From a virus, in IMG/VR virus record IMGVR_UViG_3300020188_000045, positions 1 through 25,954 of that record: a stretch of DNA of 25,954 nucleotides, one strand, 5' to 3'. The notes beneath the pieces were generated by a model, which saw nothing but the letters and a program-made list of their open reading frames with translations, was not told where the DNA came from and made no database searches. Numbering within the stretch: the stretch's first letter is position 1; each line of letters begins with the position of its first letter. A program made the position numbers and the translations under genes. This document shows, in pieces, positions 1-8,100 of the stretch.

Positions 1-2
1 AT

Positions 3-209
3 TTTGAGATTGAGGGGCAGTGGGAGCTAATCAGAAATGAAAGAGATAAGCTTCTAGCAGAAACAGATTTTATTGTTCTTAAGTCATATGAGGCTAGAGT
101 TCCTGTTCCAGAAGAATACGTCATATACCGCCAGGAACTTAGAGATATCCCTCAGTCACAAACAGACCCATATAATATTGTTTGGCCAGAGCTATATCCA
201 GAATCATAA
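3..209 (+). CDS. Tail fibre assembly chaperone-like protein, C-terminal part
   Basis: An open frame enters from the left edge and ends at TAA 207-209, giving the last 68 residues. The visible pattern is W-x-x-IR-x-xR-x-x-LLAETD, then E-x-x-x-YRQ-x-LRDIPQ, and finally DPYNIVWPE. This matches the phage tail assembly chaperone family (Phage_tail_APC, PF16778), small proteins found next to tail fibre genes and thought to help fibres fold or attach. That family knowledge is recalled, not searched. The following genes are fibre or adhesin-like, which agrees. The N-terminus lies outside the window, so total length and start are unknown. The next gene has its own -10 box and Shine-Dalgarno in the 38-base gap. 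Confidence 0.75.
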   Translation, partial: FEIEGQWELIRNERDKLLAETDFIVLKSYEARVPVPEEYVIYRQELRDIPQSQTDPYNIVWPELYPES

Positions 210-222
210 AGACAAAATAGTG

Positions 223-228
223 TATAAT
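223..228 (+). promoter_or_regulatory. Putative -10 box before the first fibre gene
   Basis: TATAAT at 223-228 lies in the gap after the chaperone-like gene. A transcript would begin near 235, just before the Shine-Dalgarno GAAGGAG (236-242) and the ATG at 248. No -35 hexamer is evident 17 bases upstream, and no TGn extension is present at the right spacing. Confidence 0.5.
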
Positions 229-247
229 TAATACTGAAGGAGTTTGT

Positions 248-829
248 ATGGCATTAGACTTTCCCAGTTCACCTAGCGATGGTGACACATATGATAATTT
301 TTATTGGGATGCAACAGCTGGCATTTGGAGACGACAGCTAACCATTACAGAGTTCAACGATCTTTCCGATGTTACCGTTCCAACCCCATCTGATGGAGAT
401 TTTCTAGTATATGATAATGCCAGTGGAAATTGGGTAAATGAAACAATTACCTACTCTTATGACATAAATGATCTAACAAGCCTTGATAGCTCTAGTATTA
501 TTTCTGCACCAAACTATGATATTGATGTAACAACATCTAGCAGCCCAGGAACTTTAAACCTTGACTTCTCCTCAGACACTGGCTTGTATACCGTTTCAAT
601 TGATGAAGCCTTAACTATCACTGGAAGTAACTATATTGCTGGTGGAATCAAAACACTAAGAATTGTTAACACTGGTGCATCAGACAGAACATTCTCATAC
701 CCAGCAAACTGGACATTTGTTGGCATTATCCCGACATCAATTACCGCTGGGAAAACTGGTATCTTAACAGTTACATCATTCACCACATCAGATACGGGAT
801 GCGTAGCAGCATACATTGAGGAGCTATAA
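248..829 (+). CDS. Short fibre or virion-associated protein with DGD...W modules
   Basis: This 193-residue protein begins FPSSPSDGDTYDNFYW. It then has a second, related segment, VPTPSDGDFLVYDNASGNW, at about residues 44-62. Both follow the P-x-DGD-x...W pattern common in fibre and tail proteins of aquatic phages. The remainder is rich in Ser, Thr and hydrophobic residues, and alternating beta-strand-like segments suggest a beta-sandwich. The start is well supported by GAAGGAG 6 bases before the ATG. The stop codon overlaps the ATG of the glycine-rich gene by one base, so the two are probably translationally coupled. A shorter relative pairs with a second glycine-rich gene at 4027. The exact role (fibre stem, adaptor or receptor-binding part) cannot be read from sequence. 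Confidence 0.7.
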   Translation: MALDFPSSPSDGDTYDNFYWDATAGIWRRQLTITEFNDLSDVTVPTPSDGDFLVYDNASGNWVNETITYSYDINDLTSLDSSSIISAPNYDIDVTTSSSPGTLNLDFSSDTGLYTVSIDEALTITGSNYIAGGIKTLRIVNTGASDRTFSYPANWTFVGIIPTSITAGKTGILTVTSFTTSDTGCVAAYIEEL

Positions 830-1785
830 TGCCTCTTCATGGATTTAGAAGCCCTGCATCACTAGGTTTGGTTTGGGAGCCAATACAGGCCACTGGTGGA
901 ACAGTAAGCACTTACACTGGCTCTACTGGAATAACTTGGAAAGTGCATACTTTTACTACAGTTGGAAGCTCAACTTTTACCGTTACTGATCCTGGAACTA
1001 CTGGAGAGGTTCAGTATCTTATTGTCGCTGGTGGTGGTGGTAGCGGTGCTTCTAAAGATGACGTTACTTTAGCTGGTGGTGGTGGTGGAGGAGGATTTAG
1101 GTCAAATGCACAGGGAACAGATTCTGGCGACCATGGTTCTGGTGGTGGTGCTTCTGCTGAGTCAAGAATGTTTTTGACATCTGGAAGCTATACCGTAACA
1201 GTGGGTGATGGTGGTGCTGGTGGTAGTGGTGGAACTGGTGGTGGTTCTAATGGAGAAAACTCATCATTTAATGGAAAAACCAGCCAAGGCGGTGGTGGTA
1301 GAACATCATACTTTACTAAGCCTGCAAACTCTGGTGGTTCTGGTGGTGGAACTGGTAATGGTAGTACTGGAACTGCTGGTGGAGATGGAACTGCTGGGCA
1401 GGGGTATGCTGGTGGTGCTTCTGGACCATATGGAACGTCTCAGGGTGGTGCTGGAGGTGGGGGTGGTGCTGCTGCTGCTGGTGCTGATGCTGCAACTAAT
1501 GATGGTGGTGATGGCGGAGTTGGACAGTTTAACCGCATACCAACTGGAACAAACGTAAGGTATGGTGGCGGTGGCGGTGGGTCTGGTAGACTGACTGCTG
1601 GTGCTGGTGGCTTTGGTGGTGGCGCAGCTGGTAGGACTGGAATAAACAGCGGTATTGCTGGAACAGATGGTCGTGGTGGCGGTGCTGGTGGATCAGCATA
1701 CTTCTCAACAGCGGCAGGTTCCAAAGGTGGTGCAGCTGGCGGTTCTGGAATTGTTTCAATTAGATATATACTAAGTTACGGGTAG
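829..1785 (+). CDS. Glycine-rich tail adhesin / receptor-binding protein (copy 1)
   Basis: The 318-residue protein has a beta-rich head (about residues 1-65) ending in VQYLIVAGGGG. A long domain dominated by Gly-Gly runs of 3-7 residues with Ser, Ala and Thr follows. The end is GGSGIVSIRY, the usual closing strand of phage glycine-rich domains. Such poly-glycine domains form packed polyglycine-II helices in tail-tip adhesins, for example the gp38-type adhesins of T-even phages; that is family knowledge. By inference it sits at a fibre tip and contacts the host surface. GAGGAG at 818-823 supports the ATG. GGT-rich codon runs make it prone to in-frame recombination with the similar gene at 4242. 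Proline-rich and histidine-rich reverse-strand frames here are shadows. Confidence 0.72.
   Translation: MPLHGFRSPASLGLVWEPIQATGGTVSTYTGSTGITWKVHTFTTVGSSTFTVTDPGTTGEVQYLIVAGGGGSGASKDDVTLAGGGGGGGFRSNAQGTDSGDHGSGGGASAESRMFLTSGSYTVTVGDGGAGGSGGTGGGSNGENSSFNGKTSQGGGGRTSYFTKPANSGGSGGGTGNGSTGTAGGDGTAGQGYAGGASGPYGTSQGGAGGGGGAAAAGADAATNDGGDGGVGQFNRIPTGTNVRYGGGGGGSGRLTAGAGGFGGGAAGRTGINSGIAGTDGRGGGAGGSAYFSTAAGSKGGAAGGSGIVSIRYILSYG
1190..1745 (+). repeat. Low-complexity GGT/GGC/GGA tract coding poly-glycine
   Basis: Dense in-frame GGT, GGC and GGA codon runs encode the glycine-rich domain. The tract is degenerate, not a strict tandem array. A similar tract occurs at about 4440-5125 in the second copy, offering homology for recombination. 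Confidence 0.7.
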
Positions 1786-1787
1786 AT

Positions 1788-2276
1788 ATGAAAGTAAAAA
1801 TAAATTTTGATACTATCAATAAAGATTGGAACATAGATACGTCTATGGTTGACCCATATGATGACTATGTTGACTTTTATTTTAATTTTAAACAAAATGG
1901 TTCTGAAGAAGTTGAGTTCGATAATCTAAAGTTTGGGTATGCTATTTCTTTTGACGGTATACCTTTCGGTGGCGAGGAATATCCAAAGAATACTATGCAA
2001 TATATTGCTACAGATCAAACTTATTTAGAAATATCAAGAGTATTTGGTTTCAGACCTAATAGAACATATTATATAGATGCTTGGGCAGAAAATGCTGGAG
2101 AATCATTTTCAGAAATTTTGCCGCTAGAGGTTCCAATACCAGAACAACCATATCTGTCCTGGACATGGAATGATGATGCTGCAGAATGGCAGCCACCATT
2201 CCCACCACCAGATGATGGAAATATGTATCAGTGGATAGAAGAAACGCAATCCTGGACTCTTGTTGTGATAGACTAG
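1788..2276 (+). CDS. Small beta-rich virion protein with C-terminal DGN...W module
   Basis: This 162-residue protein of unknown function starts two bases after the stop of the glycine-rich gene, with only a weak GGG-type ribosome site, so coupling is likely. The first 115 or so residues alternate hydrophobic and polar residues and contain RPNRTYYIDAWAEN, which resembles a strand pair of an immunoglobulin or fibronectin-III-like sandwich (inference). The C-terminus carries PYLSWTWNDDAAEWQPP followed by PDDGNMYQWIEETQSW. That Trp/Pro-rich module recurs at the ends of fibre proteins in marine phages. It is probably a fibre accessory or attachment protein. No catalytic motif, signal peptide or membrane segment was seen. 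Confidence 0.62.
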   Translation: MKVKINFDTINKDWNIDTSMVDPYDDYVDFYFNFKQNGSEEVEFDNLKFGYAISFDGIPFGGEEYPKNTMQYIATDQTYLEISRVFGFRPNRTYYIDAWAENAGESFSEILPLEVPIPEQPYLSWTWNDDAAEWQPPFPPPDDGNMYQWIEETQSWTLVVID

Positions 2277-2280
2277 CTCT

Positions 2281-3366
2281 ATGACTAAAAAGGGTATGAA
2301 AGTCGCAGTATATACCATTGCGCTAAACGAAGAACAGTTTATTGAACGTTGGTATGAGTCAGCTAAAGATGCTGACTATCTTTTAATTGCTGATACTGGC
2401 AGCACAGATGATGCATTGCTTACCGCTGCTAAGTATGGTATAGAGGTTGCTTCTATTCTTGTCAGACCTTGGCGTTTTGATAATGCTCGTAATGCTGCTC
2501 TAGCATTGTTGCCAGAAGATATTGACTACTGCATTGCTTTGGATATGGATGAAGTGCTACTTCCTGGCTGGAGAAAACATTTAGAAAAAGCTCATAAAGA
2601 AGGTGCTACTCGCCCACGGTATCAATATACATGGTCTTGGAAAGATGAAAAAGAAACTATCCCTGGACTACAATATGGCGGAGATAAGATTCATTCTAGA
2701 TTTGGATACCGTTGGAAACATCCAGTTCATGAAGTATTAACTACAGACAGAATTGAAGAGAAGCAGAGCTGGGTAGATTTAGAGATACATCATCACCCAG
2801 ATAGCACAAAGTCACGTGGACAGTATATGCCACTACTCAGGTTGGCAGTAGAAGAAGATCCACTAGATGATCGTAACGCACACTATTATGCTAGAGAGCT
2901 TTTCTTTCATTTTCAATTTGAAGAAGCAAAGAAAGAATTTATTAGGCACCTTTCGTTACCCCGATCTACTTGGAAGCCAGAGCGTTCAGCGTCTATGAGA
3001 TACATTGCTAAATGTAGCACTGGGCAGGAAAAGGAAGACTGGTTCATAAAAGCAGTTGAGGAGACACCAGATAGAAGAGAGCCAATAGTTGATTTAGCAA
3101 GATTCTATTATGAAAATCAAAAATGGGAAGAATGCCTAAAGTATTCTGAAATGGCATTAGCTATTAAAGAGCGACCATTAGAATATTTGTGTGAAGAGGA
3201 TGCTTGGGGAGACCTTCCATATGATTTGGCTGCTATTTCTGCTTATGCCGTCGGGGAATACGATAAAGCATTAGAATATGGAATAGAAGCATCTAAACTT
3301 AATCCATCTAGCGAAAGACTAAAGTCCAATCTAGCTCATTATTCTAGCAAAGTTGTAAGCAAATAG
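2281..3366 (+). CDS. Family-2-type glycosyltransferase with TPR-like C-terminal repeats
   Basis: The 361-residue protein has an N-terminal GT-A fold signature: VYTIALNEEQFIERW (residues 10-24), IADTGSTDD (36-44) and the metal- and nucleotide-sugar-binding LDMDE with D88 and D90. Residues about 190-350 are helical with TPR-like repeats (YYARELFFHFQFEEAKKEF; DLAARFYYENQKWEE-like; AVGEYDKALEYG). This two-part architecture is known in glycosyltransferases that modify proteins or surface polymers. Lying inside the fibre gene cluster, it most likely glycosylates a virion protein, perhaps the Ser/Thr- and Gly-rich adhesins or the collagen-like fibre. Host surface modification is the alternative. The start could be ATG 2281 or the in-frame ATG 2296; neither has a strong Shine-Dalgarno. 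Confidence 0.82.
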   Translation: MTKKGMKVAVYTIALNEEQFIERWYESAKDADYLLIADTGSTDDALLTAAKYGIEVASILVRPWRFDNARNAALALLPEDIDYCIALDMDEVLLPGWRKHLEKAHKEGATRPRYQYTWSWKDEKETIPGLQYGGDKIHSRFGYRWKHPVHEVLTTDRIEEKQSWVDLEIHHHPDSTKSRGQYMPLLRLAVEEDPLDDRNAHYYARELFFHFQFEEAKKEFIRHLSLPRSTWKPERSASMRYIAKCSTGQEKEDWFIKAVEETPDRREPIVDLARFYYENQKWEECLKYSEMALAIKERPLEYLCEEDAWGDLPYDLAAISAYAVGEYDKALEYGIEASKLNPSSERLKSNLAHYSSKVVSK

Positions 3367-3371
3367 CATGT

Positions 3372-3377
3372 TATAAT
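3372..3377 (+). promoter_or_regulatory. Putative extended -10 box (TGtTATAAT)
   Basis: TATAAT with TG at 3369-3370 and one spacer base forms an extended -10 element right after the glycosyltransferase stop. Transcription would start near 3384, ahead of GGAGG at 3394-3398 and the TTG start at 3405. No -35 box is evident. Confidence 0.55.
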
Positions 3378-3404
3378 TAGATTAGTCTTTTATGGAGGAA
3401 TATA

Positions 3405-3995
3405 TTGGCAACTAGAATTCAGCAGCGTAGAGGAACTGCAGCAGAGTGGGCTGCTGCAAACCCTGTTCTTGCTCTTGGTGAAATTGGTTATGACACAACC
3501 AATTTTAATATTCGTATCGGTGATGGTATAGCTGCGTGGAATGAATTAGAATCAATTAGTGGTCCTCAAGGAGAGATCGGAGAACAGGGTGAAGTAGGCC
3601 CACAGGGCGAGCAAGGCCCAACTGGCCCAACGGGTCCGACAGGGCCAACTGGTCCCACTGGTGCAGCAGCATTCTTTGTTTCTGCTACAGCACCTACAGC
3701 ACCTAATGATGGTGATGGATGGTTTAATTCTGAAACAGCAGTAACAGCTATTTGGTATGAAGATGTTGATGGTGGCCAATGGGTAGAGGCTGGAAATAGT
3801 GGACCGACAGGTCCGACAGGACCAACAGGTGCACAGGGTATTCAAGGACCTTCTGGTGGACAAACATTTATATCAGAATCATCTCCAGCAACAGCAAATA
3901 CTGGAGACCTTTGGTTAGACTCTGCTACTGGCTATCTCTATGTTTATTATCAAGACACTGATTCCTCACAATGGGTACAGGTAAACATTCCTTAA
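3405..3995 (+). CDS. Collagen-like tail fibre protein with Mtd-type N-terminal domain (TTG start)
   Basis: The 196-residue protein begins ATRIQQRRGTAAEW...LALGEIGYDT...IRIGDGIAAWNEL. This resembles the N-terminal domain of the phage major tropism determinant and related fibre proteins. Collagen-like Gly-x-y repeats follow at residues about 53-88 and 133-151, mostly GPT triplets that would form a trimeric stalk. After each repeat block is a related module (NDGDGWFNSE...IWYEDVDGGQWVE and TGDLWLDSA...YYQDTDSSQWVQ), giving an alternating stalk-module layout. The start is TTG: no ATG fits, GGAGG lies at 3394-3398, and the following residues match where relatives begin. It is likely a trimeric virion fibre, and possibly a glycosyltransferase substrate. 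Confidence 0.78.
   Translation: MATRIQQRRGTAAEWAAANPVLALGEIGYDTTNFNIRIGDGIAAWNELESISGPQGEIGEQGEVGPQGEQGPTGPTGPTGPTGPTGAAAFFVSATAPTAPNDGDGWFNSETAVTAIWYEDVDGGQWVEAGNSGPTGPTGPTGAQGIQGPSGGQTFISESSPATANTGDLWLDSATGYLYVYYQDTDSSQWVQVNIP
3561..3668 (+). repeat. Collagen-like Gly-x-y triplet repeat
   Basis: In-frame nonamer-like units of the type GG(T/C/G)CC(A/G/C)AC(T/G/A) encode GPT triplets. A second, shorter block is at 3801-3857. Wobble bases differ between units, so the array is not a very recent expansion. Confidence 0.75.
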
Positions 3996-4000
3996 TGGTA

Positions 4001-4006
4001 TATAAT
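4001..4006 (+). promoter_or_regulatory. Putative -10 box before the second DGD/adhesin pair
   Basis: TATAAT lies 5 bases after the collagen-like gene stop. A transcript would begin at about 4013, at the 5' edge of the Shine-Dalgarno AGAAGGAG (4012-4019), with ATG at 4027. There is no clear -35 box. Confidence 0.5.
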
Positions 4007-4026
4007 ATTTTAGAAGGAGTATACAG

Positions 4027-4242
4027 ATGGCAGCATTAAACTTTCCAGCTAACCCAACAGATGGTGATATTTACGAGGGGTATGTTTGGGTAGATGCTAT
4101 TGGTGCATGGCAAATCAATGATCAGACTGCTAAAATTATAAATACTGACGGTGAGGCTGGTCAAAAGATTTATGTTGGCTCTGTTGATCCAGTTTCTGGA
4201 TATACTCTTTTTGCAGGGGATGTATGGATTGAGGTTCCATAA
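4027..4242 (+). CDS. Short DGD...W fibre-associated protein (copy 2)
   Basis: The 71-residue protein starts MAALNFPANPTDGDIYEGYVW and has GAWQIND shortly after. This clearly resembles the start of the 193-residue protein at 248 (MALDFPSSPSDGDTYDNFYW). It ends in a beta-rich segment (YVGSVDPVSGYTLFAGDVW). A strong Shine-Dalgarno, AGAAGGAG, supports the ATG. Its TAA overlaps the next ATG by one base, as in the first pair. It is likely a small adaptor or fold module for the glycine-rich adhesin encoded directly after it; the role is inferred from pairing only. Confidence 0.68.
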   Translation: MAALNFPANPTDGDIYEGYVWVDAIGAWQINDQTAKIINTDGEAGQKIYVGSVDPVSGYTLFAGDVWIEVP

Positions 4243-5147
4243 TGGCATATTCTTTTGGTAATGCTAAGGTATGGAATGGTTCTGCTTGGATACCAGCACT
4301 TCCTGGATCTGCAGTTGTCGATGAGACAGCTTCTTCTTTTGATGTAGCTGTAACAACTGGTGGTTATAGATATTTAGCTTGGACATCTACTGGTGAGCAT
4401 GATCTTGTTATTCAATCTCCAGGTCTTTTAGAAGTTTTAATGGTTGGCGGTGGCGGTGGTGGGTCTACTGGTGAATCTAGTGATAACTGTGGTGGTGGAG
4501 GTGGTGCTGGTGGTGTCATCAATGGAAGTTTTTTCTTTGATGCTGGAACCACTGTTGTTCGTGTAGGTGCTGGTGCTCCTGGAACATCAAACAGTGGTCT
4601 TGGTGGTGATGGGGAGTCGTCTTATATTGAGGGCCGTATCTATGCTGTAGGCGGTGGAGGTGGTGGTGGCACCCAGAACAAACAAGAGTATGGGTCTAAG
4701 GGTGGTTCTGGTGGTGGAGGTGCTTCATCTAGTAGTCGTCCAGGTGGTGACGGTATTCCTGGACAAGGTAATGCTGGTGGAACTGGATTCGGTGGTGACG
4801 GTGGTGGCGGTGGCGGTGGTGCTGGAGAAGCTGGCGGAGATGCAACTACAAACCAAGGTGGTCTTGGTGGAAATGGAACTAGTGCTTTCTCTGACTGGGG
4901 CAATGCATGTAGTGTCGGAGAGCTTATATTCCCAAGCACAAGGTGGTTTGCTGGCGGTGGCGGTGGAGGAGATAGAGACAGTGGCGCTGTTGATGGTGGT
5001 AACGGCGGCGGAGGTAGGGGAGAAACTGGCTCAACAATTCCTACAGCAGCATTAGCAAATACTGGTGGCGGAGGCGGTGGAGCAGAGGCAGCTTCTGTTG
5101 GCGGTGATGGTGGCTCTGGGGTAGTTATTTTTAGATACGCAGTCTAA
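4242..5147 (+). CDS. Glycine-rich tail adhesin / receptor-binding protein (copy 2)
   Basis: This 301-residue relative of the protein at 829 has the same plan. A beta-rich head (about 1-60) includes YRYLAWTSTGEHDLVIQSPG and then LLEVLMVGGGGGG. A long domain of Gly runs comes next, and the closing strand is GGDGGSGVVIFRYAV. The head differs strongly from copy 1, so the two may bind different partners or receptors. GAGG at 4231-4234 supports the start, and the overlap with the preceding gene suggests coupling. The poly-glycine domain is typical of surface-exposed phage adhesins (family knowledge); receptor binding is inferred. Its termination codon is followed by a short gap with an extended -10-like box. 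Confidence 0.72.
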   Translation: MAYSFGNAKVWNGSAWIPALPGSAVVDETASSFDVAVTTGGYRYLAWTSTGEHDLVIQSPGLLEVLMVGGGGGGSTGESSDNCGGGGGAGGVINGSFFFDAGTTVVRVGAGAPGTSNSGLGGDGESSYIEGRIYAVGGGGGGGTQNKQEYGSKGGSGGGGASSSSRPGGDGIPGQGNAGGTGFGGDGGGGGGGAGEAGGDATTNQGGLGGNGTSAFSDWGNACSVGELIFPSTRWFAGGGGGGDRDSGAVDGGNGGGGRGETGSTIPTAALANTGGGGGGAEAASVGGDGGSGVVIFRYAV

Positions 5148-5157
5148 TCCTTTATGA

Positions 5158-5163
5158 TAAAAT
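5158..5163 (+). promoter_or_regulatory. Putative extended -10 box (TGaTAAAAT)
   Basis: TAAAAT preceded by TG at 5155-5156 matches an extended -10 with one departure from consensus. Transcription would start near 5170, giving a leader of about 9 bases with a weak GGAGA (5170-5174) before the ATG at 5179. Confidence 0.4.
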
Positions 5164-5178
5164 AGACATGGAGAACAC

Positions 5179-8100
5179 ATGTCAAATCCTTCTAACCTTT
5201 ACGCAGAACAGGTTTTTTCTGAACACCCTTTAGCCCTATGGCCTCTAGACGAGACGGTAGATTATCTTTCTATCACTACTGAAAATGCTAAAGATCTTTC
5301 AAATACTTCTTCTTGGACATATTCTAACTGTTCTGTTTCTATAGATTCTTCTCAGAGTATCCCAAATAGTTCTAAGGTTGTTTATAGCATTGTTTCTGAA
5401 GATGTTTTTTCTTTTGAGATAGAGTCTCAAGATATGGTTGACACTTATCTTAATGAAGATCTTGGAAGTGTTGCTATTGGTTTTTATTGCTACCCAAATT
5501 CGCAAAACATAGAGTCTATAGAGTTTGGATACAAGTATGATGGTGTAGGTGTTCCAAGATACACCAATAGCCTTGAGCGTGTTGAGCAGGTAACCGCTTT
5601 TAATCAAGATGGTTGGCAGTTTTTACATCATACCTTTGACTTACCAGATGTTGAGCAGATTGTATTTAATGCAGATGGTCTTTCTACTACTGCTGGACCA
5701 GCAACCAAGTTTCTTCTAGCCGATCATGGATTTTCTGATGGAGATAGAATTAAGGTCGATGCGTCTTTTGATTTGCCTTTAGCACTAAACCGATACACAG
5801 AATACTTTGTTGTGAATGCAGACGATGATACTTTTGAAATAGAAGATACCGTAGGATCTGGCGGTATAAGTTTTAATAAACCAAGATTTGGAACACTTTA
5901 TGTTTTACCAGTTAAAACAATAACACCTTTTATTAGGTATAACCTTGTATATGATCAAACAATAACTACTTATGTCGGAGGGTTTGCTATAGGACAGTAT
6001 GCTGAAGAATTTTTTGATACTTCTGATGGTGTCACTGCTTCAGAAATAACTTCGGTAAATATTGATAAAGAATATTATGGCCTAGAGTCTGATCTTTACG
6101 GTCTAGAAAGTTCTCCAGGATACTATCTTGCTAGAGAAAATAAGCTATTGGCAAAAAATACTAACATGCCAATGGTTTATGGATCTTCCACAGTAACATC
6201 AATAATGCCAGAGAGATTTGGCGGACCATCGATTATTCTTCCAGGTAATGGATTCTTAAATGAGTCTGGAAGATACAGAACATACACGGTAGAGTTTTGG
6301 TTAAGAATTAATCCAGACACTAGAGAGCCAAAAAGAATATTTGGTCCAATTAGTTCAGAAGATGGAATTTATGTTGATGGACCGTTTATAACAGTTAAAA
6401 TAGGTGAAGGAATCCAGGCACACTATATTGGCGAATGGTATAGGCCAATGCTTATTAATCTTATTGTTTTTGAAAATGGGGCTTCTCTTGTTATTAATGG
6501 CGAGAAGGTTCTGGATGTATCTTTTGATACTTCCGAACTAGATCTTCCAGCAGAAACCAACCTGGCTGGCAAAAGTCAAGACTGGCTTGGCTTCTATTCA
6601 TATGAAGAAATCAGTAAGTTTGAAATAGACTGTTTTGCAATATATTCTTACCGAGTGCCATCTGCTGTCTCAAAAAGAAGGTGGGTATATGGACAGGCAG
6701 TATCATTCCCTAATGAGCTAGCATCGTCATACTTCGGAGAATCTTTTCCAATAGACTATACCCTCTCCAACTATAGCAATAACTATACTTATCCAGATAT
6801 AGCTAAATGGCAACAGGGAACTTTAGAAAACGCTTCTACTACCAACAATGTTTTATCTCCACCTTCATATTCTCTTCCAGAAATTATTTTTAACAACAAG
6901 ACGGAAGACAGCTGGTATCGTGGATTGTCAAGAATAGCATCTAACGCTATCATGATGAAGCCAGATGAATCATGGGTAGATACGGATGGATATTTGTTCT
7001 TTAATAGCGTTAGTGTTCTGAATCAAAAAACAGTAGCTTTCTATGGATTATTTGAGTCTCCAATAGGATACTCTAGTTCAGAAACTTTGTTTAGGATTGA
7101 AAACAAAACAACAAAGAATTATCTTGATGCTATGACTAATACAAGATCAAACAATGTTTCTTCAATTAGTGATACTGTAATAAATTCAGTAGGCCACGGT
7201 CTTTCAACTAACGATTTGATTTCTTTCTCTGGCTCTTTACCACCTGAAATTATAGAAAATAAAGATTATCTCGTAAATGTAATTGATGACGATAGCTTCA
7301 CGATATCTAACTCTAAAGACGGTGATCAGATATCAATTTCAACGATCACTGAAAACTCTGTTCAGTTTATTGCTAATACTATTCAGTATAAACTTTTTTA
7401 TAATAATGTCGAAGAGCTGGTTTATGAGACACCAGCTATAACAATGGGACATTCTTTTGTTGCTGGACTTAACTTCAAAGACTTTTCGAATACGTTCGGA
7501 GGGAACGTTTCAACTTTGCTAAACAATAGGGCTGATCTAAGTCTTTACCTGGCTGGTAACAAATCATTTACAAATACATTCTCTGGATATATTTATAGAA
7601 TAGGTTTTTGCACAAAGCAAAATGTTTCAGAGCTGAGCTATCTGTTTGGATCAAATGGCTTACCATTTTTAAGATACCAGTTTGATGGTGGAACTCCAGA
7701 AGAGTATATTCCAGAAGAAATAGCTAACGGTGGCTATCCATATGAAGAATACATTAACGACATTCTTTCACATAAAGCTAGCTACACTATCGGTGTAAAA
7801 GACTTTTTCGGAGAAAGATACCTAGACATAGAGACCAGTTCGTATTGGCAGGATTATATTCCTCTAAGTTATTTTGCTAAAAAGGTTAAAAATAAAAGCG
7901 GGCAAGATGAATACAGTATTGATTTTATTCAAATCAATTCTAATACCACAGTTCCAGAGACATATTTAAATGACGCATACTATACAAACGATTCGGGCAT
8001 TAGAACCTACATTTCTTTTCAAACAATATCTGGTGGAGCAACACTTTCGGCTAACTCTTTCGTAAACACCCAGTCAATAGATAGGTCAAGGCTTGTTGAG

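Noticed and set aside
172-177. TATAAT within the first partial gene
   Set aside because: It is inside the coding sequence (YNI), about 70 bases before the next start; the copy at 223 is better placed.
825-830. TATAAT at the start of the first glycine-rich gene
   Set aside because: It overlaps the stop and start codons themselves, so it cannot serve as a promoter for that ATG; a good GAGGAG site and the overlap explain expression.
1440-1724. Reverse-strand proline-rich open frames opposite the glycine-rich gene (also 4640-4939 and 1529-1759)
   Set aside because: Poly-Gly codons GGN read as CCN (Pro) on the other strand; the frames are low complexity, lack ribosome sites and lie wholly within a convincing + strand gene.
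829-5147. Diversity-generating retroelement, suggested by the Mtd-like N-domain
   Set aside because: No reverse transcriptase, template repeat or adenine-biased variable repeat was seen in the window; only the N-terminal fold resembles Mtd.
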